A DNA stretch of 40,598 bases from Desulfobacteraceae bacterium (GCA_024230435.1 JAAERL010000809.1:1-40598), one strand, 5' to 3'. Shown: positions 1 through 7,135, numbered from the stretch's first letter. The notes: generated from the letters alone by a model not told the origin. Numbers and translations are program-made.

Positions 1-146
1 AGTCAGGTCCATCTTGCTCCGGCGCACTGACAGCCACCGGTTGGGACTGCTCAACCCGGACTCCAGTTGCACCGGAAAACCGGTATCAACGGAGAGCGAA
101 TTACCTTTATGAGTAACTTTGGTTAAGAAGAAAGGAACAGTAGCAC

Positions 147-665
147 ATGTTTGCCGATCTGATAAGAAAACGTAGAAGTATCCGTAAGTTTAAGCAAAAA
201 CCCGTGGAAAAGGAAAAGATCGATCTTCTTATTGAGACTGCGCTGCGTTCGCCTTCAAGCCGGGGAATCAATCCCTGGGAATTTATGGTGGTAACCGGCC
301 CTGAACTGATCCGAAAACTTGCTGCGTCCAAACCCCATGGCGCAAGTTTTCTCAAAAATGTACCTTTAGCCTTTGTGGTGTGCGGTGATCCGCAAAAATC
401 TGATACCTGGATTGAAGATACTTCCATCGCATCCATATTTTTGCATCTGGCGGCCGCTGACCTGGGGCTGGGCAGTTGCTGGATTCAAATCAGACTTCGA
501 AATCACAGTGACGGCAAAAAAGCATCGGACGTTGTAAAGCAAATCCTTGGCTTGCGCGATGGGCTGGAGGTTGAGGCCATTATCGCTATTGGTTATCCTG
601 ACGAACAAAAAACTTCGCATCCGTTAGACTCTCTTGAGCGCGTTAAGGTATCATGGTTCAATTAA
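147..665 (+). CDS. Nitroreductase family FMN-dependent oxidoreductase
   Basis: 172 residues, the usual size of a compact nitroreductase. The N-terminus has the family signature of a basic RRSIRKF stretch (about residues 9-15), followed by the SPSSRGINPWEF segment (about 35-46) that lines the FMN phosphate and ring site. The C-terminal LEVEAIIAIGYP motif (about 140-151) is the conserved strand and loop ending most members. Family members are cytoplasmic dimers that use NAD(P)H and FMN to reduce quinones, nitroaromatics or other electron acceptors; the substrate cannot be read from sequence. A GAAAGGAA purine run lies about 11 bases before the ATG. The gene stands alone, and its stop codon lies inside the first 15-bp unit of repeat family A. 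Confidence 0.9.
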   Translation: MFADLIRKRRSIRKFKQKPVEKEKIDLLIETALRSPSSRGINPWEFMVVTGPELIRKLAASKPHGASFLKNVPLAFVVCGDPQKSDTWIEDTSIASIFLHLAAADLGLGSCWIQIRLRNHSDGKKASDVVKQILGLRDGLEVEAIIAIGYPDEQKTSHPLDSLERVKVSWFN

Positions 666-706
666 GGCGATTTGTGTTAAGGCGATTTGTGTTAAGGCGA
701 TTTGTG
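662..706. repeat. Three tandem 15-bp units TTAAGGCGATTTGTG
   Basis: Three identical head-to-tail copies (662-676, 677-691, 692-706), followed by a fourth TTAA. The first copy contains the nitroreductase stop codon. The other two copies of the surrounding dispersed repeat carry this unit only once, so this is a local expansion at the left end of that element. Confidence 0.95.
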
Positions 707-819
707 TTAAATAATAAACCATCTTGCATGTCTTTTTTCCTATCTTTTGTGTTATGCCAAAGGTGCGAATACGTCAAGTTTACAAACTTTGGCACAGCCT
801 GAAGACGAAAAAAACTAAG
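662..819 (+). repeat. Dispersed repeat family A, copy 1
   Basis: Noncoding element of about 150 bp, closely matched at 39480-39608 and in part at 40513-40598. Shared blocks are a left end like TTAAGGCGATTT, then ATCTTGCATGTCTTTTTTCC, then GTTATGCCAAAG, a core GCGAATACGT, and a right end CGAAAAAAACTAAG. The core is bounded by the inverted pair CCAAAG (757-762) and CTTTGG (787-792). No reading frame is conserved between copies. The function is unknown; it could be a miniature mobile element or a structured intergenic RNA. Confidence 0.85.
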
Positions 820-1107
820 CGCGATAACCGGTGATTTGCAACGTGCGCCTTTAGTTCAGGCGCCTGTTTCACAAACCGGTTCTTGATTTTGCGCAATGGT
901 GTTTGTTTTTTTGATCCTGTTGTTCACGGTATCCGGCCTGGATACGGGCTTGACCGCGATTGAGTTTTATCGGTATAAAGTATCAACTGTGATACCGCAG
1001 GTGCTACCGCCTCAAGCGATTTTAACCGGATCGGCAGTATTTGAACAAAAAAACAGGCGGCGCATTTTCCATCCTCTAAGCCAAGCGTAGGGTGGAGTTA
1101 GCCGCCA
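820..1107. other. Gap with no convincing gene
   Basis: About 290 bases between repeat A and the TnpB remnant. A 64-codon open frame at 896-1090 has no ribosome binding site and no recognisable domain. The only structure seen is a small hairpin, GCGCCT-TTAGTTC-AGGCGC, near 845-863. Confidence 0.5.
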
Positions 1108-1143
1108 TTCTATGCTTGATGTAAGCATAGGGGCTGCTTTTTT
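1108..1143 (+). terminator. Hairpin followed by a T-run
   Basis: CTATGCTT (1110-1117) and AAGCATAG (1123-1130) form a perfect 8-bp stem with a 5-base loop, followed after a GGGGCTGC spacer by six T (1138-1143). The spacer makes it a poor terminator. It may instead mark the junction where a transposon lost its left part, because a TnpB fragment starts immediately after. Confidence 0.35.
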
Positions 1144-1145
1144 CA

Positions 1146-1367
1146 ATGTTGTCTTACAAAGCGGGGCAAGCTGGTGGACAACTAATAAAAGTAAGGCCGC
1201 ACGGCACAACCAAAGTGTGTTTCAGGTGCAAAAAAACTGTACCCAAAAAGCTTTCTGACAGAATTCATAACTGTTCTCATTGCGGGTTTGTAGCCAATCG
1301 GGATTATAACGCAGCCCTTAATATTTTATTACTTGCCTTAATCAAGGCCGGGCTTAGAACCGTTTGA
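1146..1367 (+). pseudogene. tnpB: TnpB (IS200/IS605-family) C-terminal remnant
   Basis: A 73-codon open stretch matching only the C-terminal zinc ribbon and final RuvC motif of TnpB, the RNA-guided nuclease of IS200/IS605 elements. Visible are an LSYKAGQAGG helix (2-11), two CxxC pairs (C25/C28 and C43/C46), and NRDYNAALNIL (51-61), with D53 in the place of the last RuvC aspartate. Full-length TnpB is about 400 residues, so some 80% is missing, including the first two RuvC acids; it cannot be an active nuclease. No partner tnpA is visible. The typical right end of the element follows directly. Confidence 0.85.
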
Positions 1368-1446
1368 AGTGTGGAGATGGCGTACTTGCCGCCTTCAGTG
1401 AAGCACGAAACCGCCTCCATGTGAAACATGGTGGCCGGTAGTTCAT
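1368..1446 (+). mobile_element. IS200/IS605-type right end, possible omega-RNA scaffold
   Basis: Directly after the TnpB fragment comes sequence of the kind found at IS605-type right ends: GTGGAGATGGC, then GAAGCACGAAACC, then a hairpin CCATGT (1417-1422) / ACATGG (1426-1431) that extends to nine pairs around one mismatch, then GTAGTTCA. In intact elements this region is transcribed as the 3' scaffold of the omega RNA that guides TnpB, and the guide begins just past the end. The match is from memory of such ends, not an alignment. Confidence 0.6.
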
Positions 1447-1638
1447 TTTACCCTGCACGTCTGGTTGGTTCAGATTGCATCCTTGACCGTTTCATGTTAA
1501 GAGTGCCCCGGTTGATAGAGATACTGCTAAAGGTTGCAAGATTGCAGTGGATGGTCGTCATGAGGCTACAATTTTGCATGAAAGAATAAGCAACTCTATA
1601 TGTTGGTTATCTCATGCAATCAGAAAGTGGAATAGACT
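1447..1638. other. Gap before coaD, no recognised gene
   Basis: A frame open from about 1478 into coaD lacks a start codon and matches no family recognised here. It may be decayed coding sequence. No RNA structure was seen. coaD has only a weak purine-rich segment (AGAAAGTGGA) in front. Confidence 0.4.
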
Positions 1639-2121
1639 ATGCAAAAAATTGCTATTTACCCGGGCTCTTTTGATCCTGTCACCAATGGGCATATCGATAT
1701 TGTAAAAAGAAGCATGAAGCTTTTTGATAAAATCATCGTAACCATAATGCATAATCCGAATAAGCAGACGCTGTTTACTACACAAGAGCGTTTGGAGATG
1801 CTCCAGACCGGCATGAAAGATATTAATGGATTGACGTTTGCGGTCTTTGACGGTTTGCTGGTGGACTATGCCAAGCAACGGGGGGCGCAAGCCATTATAC
1901 GCGGCATGCGCGCCGTTTCTGATTTTGAGTTTGAATTCCAGATGGCTTTGATGAATCGGAAACTCAACAGAGATGTTCAAACCATTTTTTTGATGACCGG
2001 TCTTCGATGGATTTTTACAAGCAGTTCGATTATTAAGGAAGCTGCGAAGTTCGGCGGGGAAATCAGCGATATGGTGCCGCCTATTGTAAATCAAAAATTG
2101 AAAGAAAAATTTAAAAGTTAA
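1639..2121 (+). CDS. coaD: Phosphopantetheine adenylyltransferase
   Basis: 160 residues, the normal length. It catalyses the fourth step of coenzyme A synthesis, ATP + 4'-phosphopantetheine to dephospho-CoA + PPi, in the cytoplasm. The nucleotidyltransferase signature YPGSFDPVTNGHIDI spans residues 7-21 with the T/HxGH element (TNGH). IIRGMRAVSDFEFEFQMA (about 87-104) and the SSSIIKEAAKFGG motif near 133-145 are typical CoaD. The segment MTGLRWIFTSSS just before that motif is slightly unusual, since most homologues have a tyrosine-serine pair there. The stop is 8 bases before the LysR gene, so the two are probably co-transcribed. Confidence 0.95.
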   Translation: MQKIAIYPGSFDPVTNGHIDIVKRSMKLFDKIIVTIMHNPNKQTLFTTQERLEMLQTGMKDINGLTFAVFDGLLVDYAKQRGAQAIIRGMRAVSDFEFEFQMALMNRKLNRDVQTIFLMTGLRWIFTSSSIIKEAAKFGGEISDMVPPIVNQKLKEKFKS

Positions 2122-2129
2122 GGTGCTGT

Positions 2130-3077
2130 ATGGATTTATGGCAGCTTAAAATTTTTTCCAGAGTGGTGGAATATGAGAGTTTTTCAAAGGCTGCTCAGGC
2201 GGTGCGCCTTTCCCAGCCAACGGTCAGCAGTCATATCAAAGATTTAGAAGAGCATTTCGGTACTCAGCTTGTAAATCGTACGGCCCGTAAAGCCAGTCCC
2301 ACAAAAGCCGGTGATTTGCTTTATGCCTATGCTCAGCGTTTGTTATCCCTTAAAGATGAAACCGAATCGGCTATTGCAGATTTTTTGGGCAGCGTGGCGG
2401 GAAAACTGACCATAGGGGCCAGCACTATCCCCGGCGCTTATTTGTTGCCAAAACTCATTGGTGAATTTGTAAAAAAATTTCCCGATGTAAGGGTCTCGAT
2501 GAAAGTGGCGGATTCTTCCGAAATTATATCCTACCTTCTTGACAGAAGAATCGAGGCCGGTTTCGTAGGGGTCCGAAGTGGCAGCAATCAGCTTGAGGAA
2601 ATTCCTTTGGCGCAAGATCGCCTTATGCTGATCATTCCATCGGCACATAAATGGGCGGACAGAGACTCCATCCAGATCTCCGAGCTGATGAAAGAACCCT
2701 TTATTGCCCGTGAACAGGGATCAGGAACCTTGCGTTCTTTGATTTTTCGTTTACAGGCAAAAGGGCTTAGTCTATCCAATTTAAACATTATCGCCGAAAT
2801 GGGAAACACAGAGGCAGTCCGCCAGGCCATAAAAGCGAATTTGGGCATTTCCGTTCTTTCCACAATCGCCGTGGCGGATGATCTGGCTTCCGGTCAGCTA
2901 AAAGCTCTATCGATTTTGGATTTGGATCTGACACAGCATTTTTATTTTGTTAAGTCTAAGCACCAGAGTTTTTCGCCTTTATGCAGGGCTTTTATTGATT
3001 TTACGCAACAAAATATCGGTCAGGTTATGCCGTTATCAGGTACGATTCAAGAAACGGCGGCCAATTCGACTTTATAA
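2130..3077 (+). CDS. LysR-family transcriptional regulator
   Basis: 315 residues. An N-terminal winged helix-turn-helix (about 1-60, with FSKAAQAVRLSQPTVSSHIKDLE) is followed by a LysR effector-binding domain from about 90, starting KLTIGASTIPGAYLLPKL. That block and the PLAQDRLMLIIP segment resemble the CysB/CysL-like group that NCBI calls selenium-metabolism-associated LysR regulators; this assignment is from memory. It would bind DNA as a tetramer and respond to a small molecule. It sits 8 bases after coaD and converges on the Fo operon, and no obvious target gene is adjacent. Two selenodomain-associated transferase domains occur about 26 kb away, but that link is speculative. Confidence 0.88.
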   Translation: MDLWQLKIFSRVVEYESFSKAAQAVRLSQPTVSSHIKDLEEHFGTQLVNRTARKASPTKAGDLLYAYAQRLLSLKDETESAIADFLGSVAGKLTIGASTIPGAYLLPKLIGEFVKKFPDVRVSMKVADSSEIISYLLDRRIEAGFVGVRSGSNQLEEIPLAQDRLMLIIPSAHKWADRDSIQISELMKEPFIAREQGSGTLRSLIFRLQAKGLSLSNLNIIAEMGNTEAVRQAIKANLGISVLSTIAVADDLASGQLKALSILDLDLTQHFYFVKSKHQSFSPLCRAFIDFTQQNIGQVMPLSGTIQETAANSTL

Positions 3078-3197
3078 AGGGCTTGGAAGTTCGCCAGCCA
3101 AGGATGGTCAGAGCCTAATCCTGTTGTGGTTGACCGGCGGCAATATTCAGCAATCATAAGGTCTATCCGCCAGGGCGTTGATATTAGGATAAGGCTT

Positions 3198-3773
3198 TTA
3201 TGTTGCAGCTTCCAACCAGCTATGAATGCAACGGTCGTAATCCTTTTTTTTGAGAATGGAAGGCAGTTTTTCTGCGGCCATCTCTGAAGCCGTTTCGATC
3301 ATTTCAAGTTTGACCTGCTCTGCGGCTTCCCTGATGTAGGCTTGTATTTTAAACTGTGCAATTTCCAATAAAACGCGGCTTTCATTTTCCGCTTCTTGAA
3401 TAAGCTCTTCTTTGCGCTGTTGGCCTAAAGAAACTATTTTATTCTTGATGATTTCAAGGTTTTTCTGGCTTGTTTCTAATTCCTGTTTGCTTTTTTGAAT
3501 TTTTTCCAGGGCTTGCTTTTTTTGTTCTTCAAGCTCTTTTATCGTGTCTACGATTTCGTTTTTTTGTTGTTTTAAAAAGTTTTTGATCGGCCGTCTGGAA
3601 TATTTGACAATGATCGCCGCCAGAATGATAAAATTGACCCACATCATGATTAAATCATATGTGGCGCGTGAAAATTCGAAACCGCCGTCTGCAAAAGCCT
3701 CACTGACAAGGCCGCCGCATACCAGCACGAACACAGTTGCACCTGATTTCATAACGGATTTGATGACTTTCAA
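3198..3773 (-). CDS. atpF: ATP synthase Fo subunit b' (second b-type subunit)
   Basis: 191 residues. After an N-terminal hydrophobic stretch that looks like a signal peptide (about 9-28, ending AFADGG) comes one membrane helix (about 41-59) and a long charged coiled coil of the b-subunit stalk (about 65-165). It is the last gene of the operon and forms the peripheral stator with the upstream b subunit. The reading frame starts at a TTG that overlaps the upstream stop codon (TTGA, 4 bases), suggesting translational coupling; an ATG seven codons in is the alternative. The signal-like N-terminus is known from b subunits of related bacteria. No delta, alpha, gamma, beta or epsilon gene follows. 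Confidence 0.85.
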   Translation of the reverse strand: MKVIKSVMKSGATVFVLVCGGLVSEAFADGGFEFSRATYDLIMMWVNFIILAAIIVKYSRRPIKNFLKQQKNEIVDTIKELEEQKKQALEKIQKSKQELETSQKNLEIIKNKIVSLGQQRKEELIQEAENESRVLLEIAQFKIQAYIREAAEQVKLEMIETASEMAAEKLPSILKKKDYDRCIHSWLEAAT

Positions 3774-4225
3774 GATGCGCTCCTTTTTTCAAGCAAAGAC
3801 GCTATCATTAAATCTGCTATAGTTTTAGCCTCTGCCTGGATGGACTCTCGCGCCGCAACAATTTTTTCTTCGGTTTCCTGCTGCGCCTTGAATCGCAAGA
3901 CCTGAATTTCGTATCTTGTTTTCCCAATTAATTCGGCGGCTGCACCATGGCCTTCTGTTTCCAATTGTTTGCGTATCTTAGAGGCCGCCTGCTTGACCGA
4001 AGCTTCTTCATCTTTGATTTGTGCAGCTATTTCCTCATAGGTGTTGTCAGCGGACTTGATGTCCTGCTCAATAGTATCCATAAAGTCCTGTCGTTGGGAA
4101 ATGGTGTCGCGAATAGGGCGGATCATTATCTTATTAAGGAGTACAAAGAAAAGTAAAAAAGATACCAATTGAAACAAAAGTGTTTCGTTAATACTTATCA
4201 GAGCAATAGTTTCAATAATTTGCAT
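3770..4225 (-). CDS. atpF: ATP synthase Fo subunit b
   Basis: 151 residues: one N-terminal membrane helix (about 10-32, LISINETLLFQLVSFLLFFV) with the short polar linker typical of b, the conserved RPIRD element after the membrane, then an amphipathic charged helix to the end. It would pair with the downstream b' protein as a heterodimeric stator, as in photosynthetic and many delta/alphaproteobacterial enzymes. The ATG is 33 bases after the single-hairpin c gene, with CAGGGGCAG in front. Its stop overlaps the next start. Confidence 0.87.
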   Translation of the reverse strand: MQIIETIALISINETLLFQLVSFLLFFVLLNKIMIRPIRDTISQRQDFMDTIEQDIKSADNTYEEIAAQIKDEEASVKQAASKIRKQLETEGHGAAAELIGKTRYEIQVLRFKAQQETEEKIVAARESIQAEAKTIADLMIASLLEKRSAS

Positions 4226-4258
4226 GGGTCTGCCCCTGCTTTTCAGTGTTGATTGCGA

Positions 4259-4507
4259 TTATACCACAAACAAAAGCAGCAATGCGACGACCAGTGAATA
4301 AATACCGGTAGATTCGGATACAGCCTGGCCGACAAGCATTGTTCGAGTCAATAAACCAGCCTCTTTTGGATTCCGGCCAATGGCTTCGCAAGCTTTGGCG
4401 GCAGCCATACCTTCTCCAATACCCGGCCCGATAGCACCCAGCCCCATTGCCAGTCCAGCTCCCAGAAACGCAGCAGCTTTTATTAAGTCGACTCCTTCGA
4501 TTGCCAT
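4259..4507 (-). CDS. atpE: ATP synthase Fo subunit c, single hairpin
   Basis: 82 residues forming one helical hairpin. Helix 1 has the glycine-rich [12 protein letters not shown] with E32; the polar loop is RNPKEA; helix 2 has SESTGIY with E65, S66 and Y70. In the Ilyobacter/Fusobacterium numbering, glutamate at both 32 and 65 plus Ser66 and Tyr70 is the two-carboxylate sodium-binding pattern, so sodium coupling is a reasonable inference but unproven. The ribosome site AGGAGG is strong and lies 6 bases before the ATG, the best in the operon, as expected for a subunit needed in many copies. It lies just after the four-hairpin c gene and closely resembles that gene's fourth hairpin. Confidence 0.93.
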   Translation of the reverse strand: MAIEGVDLIKAAAFLGAGLAMGLGAIGPGIGEGMAAAKACEAIGRNPKEAGLLTRTMLVGQAVSESTGIYSLVVALLLLFVV

Positions 4508-4531
4508 AACATCCTCCTAAATTTATATGTT

Positions 4532-5506
4532 TTAAACAACAAACAGTAATATCAAAGCGATTACCATTGAATAAATACCGGTAGATTCCGAAACGGCCAT
4601 TCCTACAAGCATGGTACGAGTAATTTCCCCGGCGCTTTCCCTATTCCTGACAATCCATGTGACAGCACTTTGTGCTGTGATTCCTTCTCCAATTCCAGGC
4701 CCGATACCACCAATGCCCATACATAATCCGGCGCCTAACAATGCCATAGCCGGAGCTATCGCATCTGAAGCCGGATAATTTTTAAAGAGCAGAATAAAAC
4801 TTATCAGAAGGCCATATATGGCGGTGGTTTGCGTGATGGCCTGACCCAACAGCATACTATTGGTGGCTATGGCGGTGGCTTTGGGTTGCCGGGAGATTCC
4901 TTCGCAACTTGATTGCGCAACCAGACCACTGCCTATGCCCGCACCGATGGCTGACAATCCGGCCGACAATCCGGCCCCCAGCACTGCCGCCCACATCGGC
5001 CACATGGGCTTTGTGCTGTAATCAGTGTAGATCAGAATAAAAGAAACAACCAGAGCAAACACGGAAGGGGTCTGGCAGACGGCTGAACCAATGAGCATAT
5101 TGGTGGTCAATCTGTTGCTCATTTCAGGCTGCCGGACCATTCCTTCGCAAGCTGCCCCAGCCGGGTAGCCGGCCCCGATACCGGAGCCAATGGCTCCAAG
5201 CCCTGTGCATAGACCTGCCGAAAACACTGCCCATACCATTATAAAAGAGGTGGCTGAAAACTCTGAAAAAAGAAGTATTAGCGCTATGACCAAAGAGAAA
5301 ATGGCCGCTGATTCGGCAACAGCCTGTCCCACCAGCATTGATTTAAACACGTCCCCTGCCATTTCCGGATTTCTGGAAATGGCATGATTCGCTTTTGCGG
5401 CGGTGTGACCTTCGCCAATAGCTGCGCCAATAGCTCCAAAGCCGATGGCTAAGCCGCCGCCTGAAAACGCTGCAATCTTTAGCCAGGTTTGAACGTCTAA
5501 CTCCAT
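4532..5506 (-). CDS. Four-hairpin fused ATP synthase c subunit with two defective ion sites
   Basis: 324 residues made of four consecutive c-type hairpins (about 8-80, 88-160, 168-241, 250-324), eight predicted membrane helices. Each keeps the helix-1 glycine motif and a polar loop (RNPEM, RQPEM, RQPKA, RNRES). Hairpin 1 has E32 and E65; hairpin 4 has E274 and E307 (SESTGIY). Hairpin 2 has A112 and Q145; hairpin 3 has S193 and Q226. The middle two therefore lack both carboxylates. The Gln codons differ (CAG, CAA). Fused c subunits with lost sites are known in V/A-type rotors and in the Acetobacterium woodii hybrid ring (two hairpins, one site); I know no four-hairpin bacterial example with this pattern. 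The frame is continuous, so it is not a pseudogene. Its ribosome site (TAGGCGA) is weaker than that of the single-hairpin gene, which would favour a minority role in a mixed ring. Confidence 0.92.
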   Translation of the reverse strand: MELDVQTWLKIAAFSGGGLAIGFGAIGAAIGEGHTAAKANHAISRNPEMAGDVFKSMLVGQAVAESAAIFSLVIALILLFSEFSATSFIMVWAVFSAGLCTGLGAIGSGIGAGYPAGAACEGMVRQPEMSNRLTTNMLIGSAVCQTPSVFALVVSFILIYTDYSTKPMWPMWAAVLGAGLSAGLSAIGAGIGSGLVAQSSCEGISRQPKATAIATNSMLLGQAITQTTAIYGLLISFILLFKNYPASDAIAPAMALLGAGLCMGIGGIGPGIGEGITAQSAVTWIVRNRESAGEITRTMLVGMAVSESTGIYSMVIALILLFVV

Positions 5507-5514
5507 ATGATCGC

Positions 5515-6189
5515 CTATTTTGCCTGTGAGGAAATGTATACAATCGTCAGCATCGTAAAAACAAAAGCCTGGATAGCGCCTACAAATATTCCAAAGAAGG
5601 CGTTGAGAAATGGCGGTAAAATGATGCTGTAAGTTAAATAGGACACCACCATGATGATGATGGAGCCTCCCATGATATTTCCGAATAAACGAAAGGAGAT
5701 GGAAACGATTTTCGCTAATTCTCCAATTAGATTCAGGGGCATCATAAAAAACATTGGTTCAAAGTACTCTTTAATATAAGCTTTAAACCCCTTTGTTTTG
5801 ATTCCCACATAGTGCGAAATGGCAAACCCCATAAGGCCGAGGCTCAATGGAGTGTTCAGGTCTTTTGTCGGTTCGCCCATATGGGGTATCATGCCGATCC
5901 AGTTGCACATCAGCAGAAACATAAACAGAGCTACAATAAGGGGGGAATATTTCCGGGCAAGCTTCTTGCCCATGGCGTCCTCGGTCAATTCATAAAGTTT
6001 GGTTACAATGAGCTCTCCCAAAACTTGAAAAAGATGGGGCGTTTTTTTGTTTTTGGATGCACATATGTAGCCGAAAAAAAGAAGTCCAAGGATAATGATC
6101 CAGGTCATAACTATGACCTCTACATTGAAGGTCATTTTGTAAAATCCCAGATCGATGATGATTTGATGAATTTTGCCTAAATCTTGCAT
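5515..6189 (-). CDS. atpB: ATP synthase Fo subunit a
   Basis: 224 residues from the ATG at 6189; a TTG five codons earlier has no ribosome site. A polytopic membrane protein forming the half-channels against the c ring. The essential arginine lies in SISFRLFGNIMGG (about residue 167), and the last helix has the usual FVGAIQAFVFTMLTIVYIS. Loop LNLIGELAKIVS precedes the arginine helix. The stop is 9 bases before the four-hairpin c start. Whether residues around the arginine are tuned to sodium was not judged. Confidence 0.95.
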   Translation of the reverse strand: MQDLGKIHQIIIDLGFYKMTFNVEVIVMTWIIILGLLFFGYICASKNKKTPHLFQVLGELIVTKLYELTEDAMGKKLARKYSPLIVALFMFLLMCNWIGMIPHMGEPTKDLNTPLSLGLMGFAISHYVGIKTKGFKAYIKEYFEPMFFMMPLNLIGELAKIVSISFRLFGNIMGGSIIIMVVSYLTYSIILPPFLNAFFGIFVGAIQAFVFTMLTIVYISSQAK

Positions 6190-6304
6190 CTTTTCTGTTC
6201 TCAAAGTTTAGGTATATGATTCTAAATTTGTCTATTTTCAGATTGCGTTAATAGACATTTTTTTAACTCATCTTTAACTCATCAGTCCTGAAATAACCAG
6301 CTGT

Positions 6305-6703
6305 TCAGCCGGTTGGACGAATGTTGGACCGTTTTACATGCATCAGCTCCATCAGCCGGTTAATCAGGATAACCGCCTGGATCATAAAAATACCCGCAAC
6401 TGTTGCATAAAAATTAAATTTCTCGGATTTTAAGGCCAAAACCAACGGGATGGAAATCAAAACGTAGCGCATGCATATCCCGCCAAATGAAAAGAACACA
6501 GATTTTTTTCCGTTTTGTCGCATACGCAGGGGCAACGACTCAGCCATAACGACAAAGTTGACAACGCTGAATATCGTTCCCAGCAGCAAACCCTTGCCGA
6601 TGGGTCGGGCTCCGGCCAAGATCGCCGCTATGGCAGCAACGATAGCGATAAAAATTGCTTGAGAACCGTATTTTTTTTGTATTTTCCGGGTAGCGTCAAT
6701 CAT
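6305..6703 (-). CDS. atpI: AtpI-like ATP synthase assembly protein
   Basis: 132 residues with about four hydrophobic segments (roughly 16-32, 36-56, 72-92, 96-116) and basic ends, matching the small membrane protein AtpI encoded first in many Fo operons. AtpI family members help c-ring assembly and are not part of the finished enzyme. An assembly factor would matter here if two different c proteins must be combined. The start overlaps the end of atpZ by 8 bases, and a gap of about 115 bases separates it from atpB. Confidence 0.8.
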   Translation of the reverse strand: MIDATRKIQKKYGSQAIFIAIVAAIAAILAGARPIGKGLLLGTIFSVVNFVVMAESLPLRMRQNGKKSVFFSFGGICMRYVLISIPLVLALKSEKFNFYATVAGIFMIQAVILINRLMELMHVKRSNIRPTG

Positions 6704-6947
6704 TTTTTTTTTCGTGCTCTTTATCTTCGATAATCTCCATTATTTGCCGGTATGTAACGTTAGCCCCTCCGGCGGCGCCCAATAGGGTGAAAATTGTAAT
6801 GAAGATTCCCTTTGTGTTAAAAAGCTGATCTAATTTAAGCCCAATATAGAAGCAAAGGCCAATGCAACCGGCCATGGTTAATCCTAATTGCATGATGACG
6901 GTGAGATGTTTGGCCCAACCCTGGTACCCTTTAAAGTTGGAAGACAT
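6696..6947 (-). CDS. atpZ: AtpZ/AtpI-family membrane protein
   Basis: 83 residues with two membrane helices (about 16-36 and 45-64) and a charged, lysine/glutamate-rich tail. GWAKHLTVIMQLGLTMAGC and the LGAAGGANVTYR segment fit the small AtpZ/AtpI family found at the head of ATP synthase operons, thought to form a cation-conducting complex with AtpI. First gene of the operon, with a sigma-70-like promoter about 160 bases upstream. The ribosome site is weak (CAGGACGG, distant). Confidence 0.75.
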   Translation of the reverse strand: MSSNFKGYQGWAKHLTVIMQLGLTMAGCIGLCFYIGLKLDQLFNTKGIFITIFTLLGAAGGANVTYRQIMEIIEDKEHEKKND

Positions 6948-7105
6948 ATGCCCGCACCGTCCTGTCTGTTTTCGGCATCAGCTTGCCGGGCATCCGGAAG
7001 CCGAATTTGCCGTAGCTGCAGCTCGTAAGCTGTTTTCATCTAACTGGTTAAAATCAAATCTAATTCAGGTGAAAGTATGCTCACGCCAAAGAATTCAAGA
7101 TGACA

Positions 7106-7135
7106 ATACTACAAAATCTTCGGCTGAAATGTCAA
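7106..7135 (-). promoter_or_regulatory. Sigma-70-like promoter for the Fo operon
   Basis: Read on the minus strand: -35 TTGACA (7130-7135), an 18-base spacer and -10 TAGTAT (7106-7111). Predicted transcription start near 7099 gives a leader of about 150 bases before atpZ. No other gene lies between. Confidence 0.6.

Noticed and set aside
1-112. An open frame running in from the left edge to a stop at 110-112
   Set aside because: Only about 36 codons, no recognisable motif, and a second frame is equally open; it could not be supported as the end of a gene.
896-1090. A 64-codon hydrophobic-start frame
   Set aside because: No ribosome site, no domain and atypical composition; most likely chance within a decayed mobile-element region.
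4532-5506. Possibility that the four-hairpin c gene is a pseudogene or sequencing artefact
   Set aside because: The frame is unbroken, each hairpin is distinct in sequence, the defects are correlated between helix 1 and helix 2, and operon spacing is tight on both sides.
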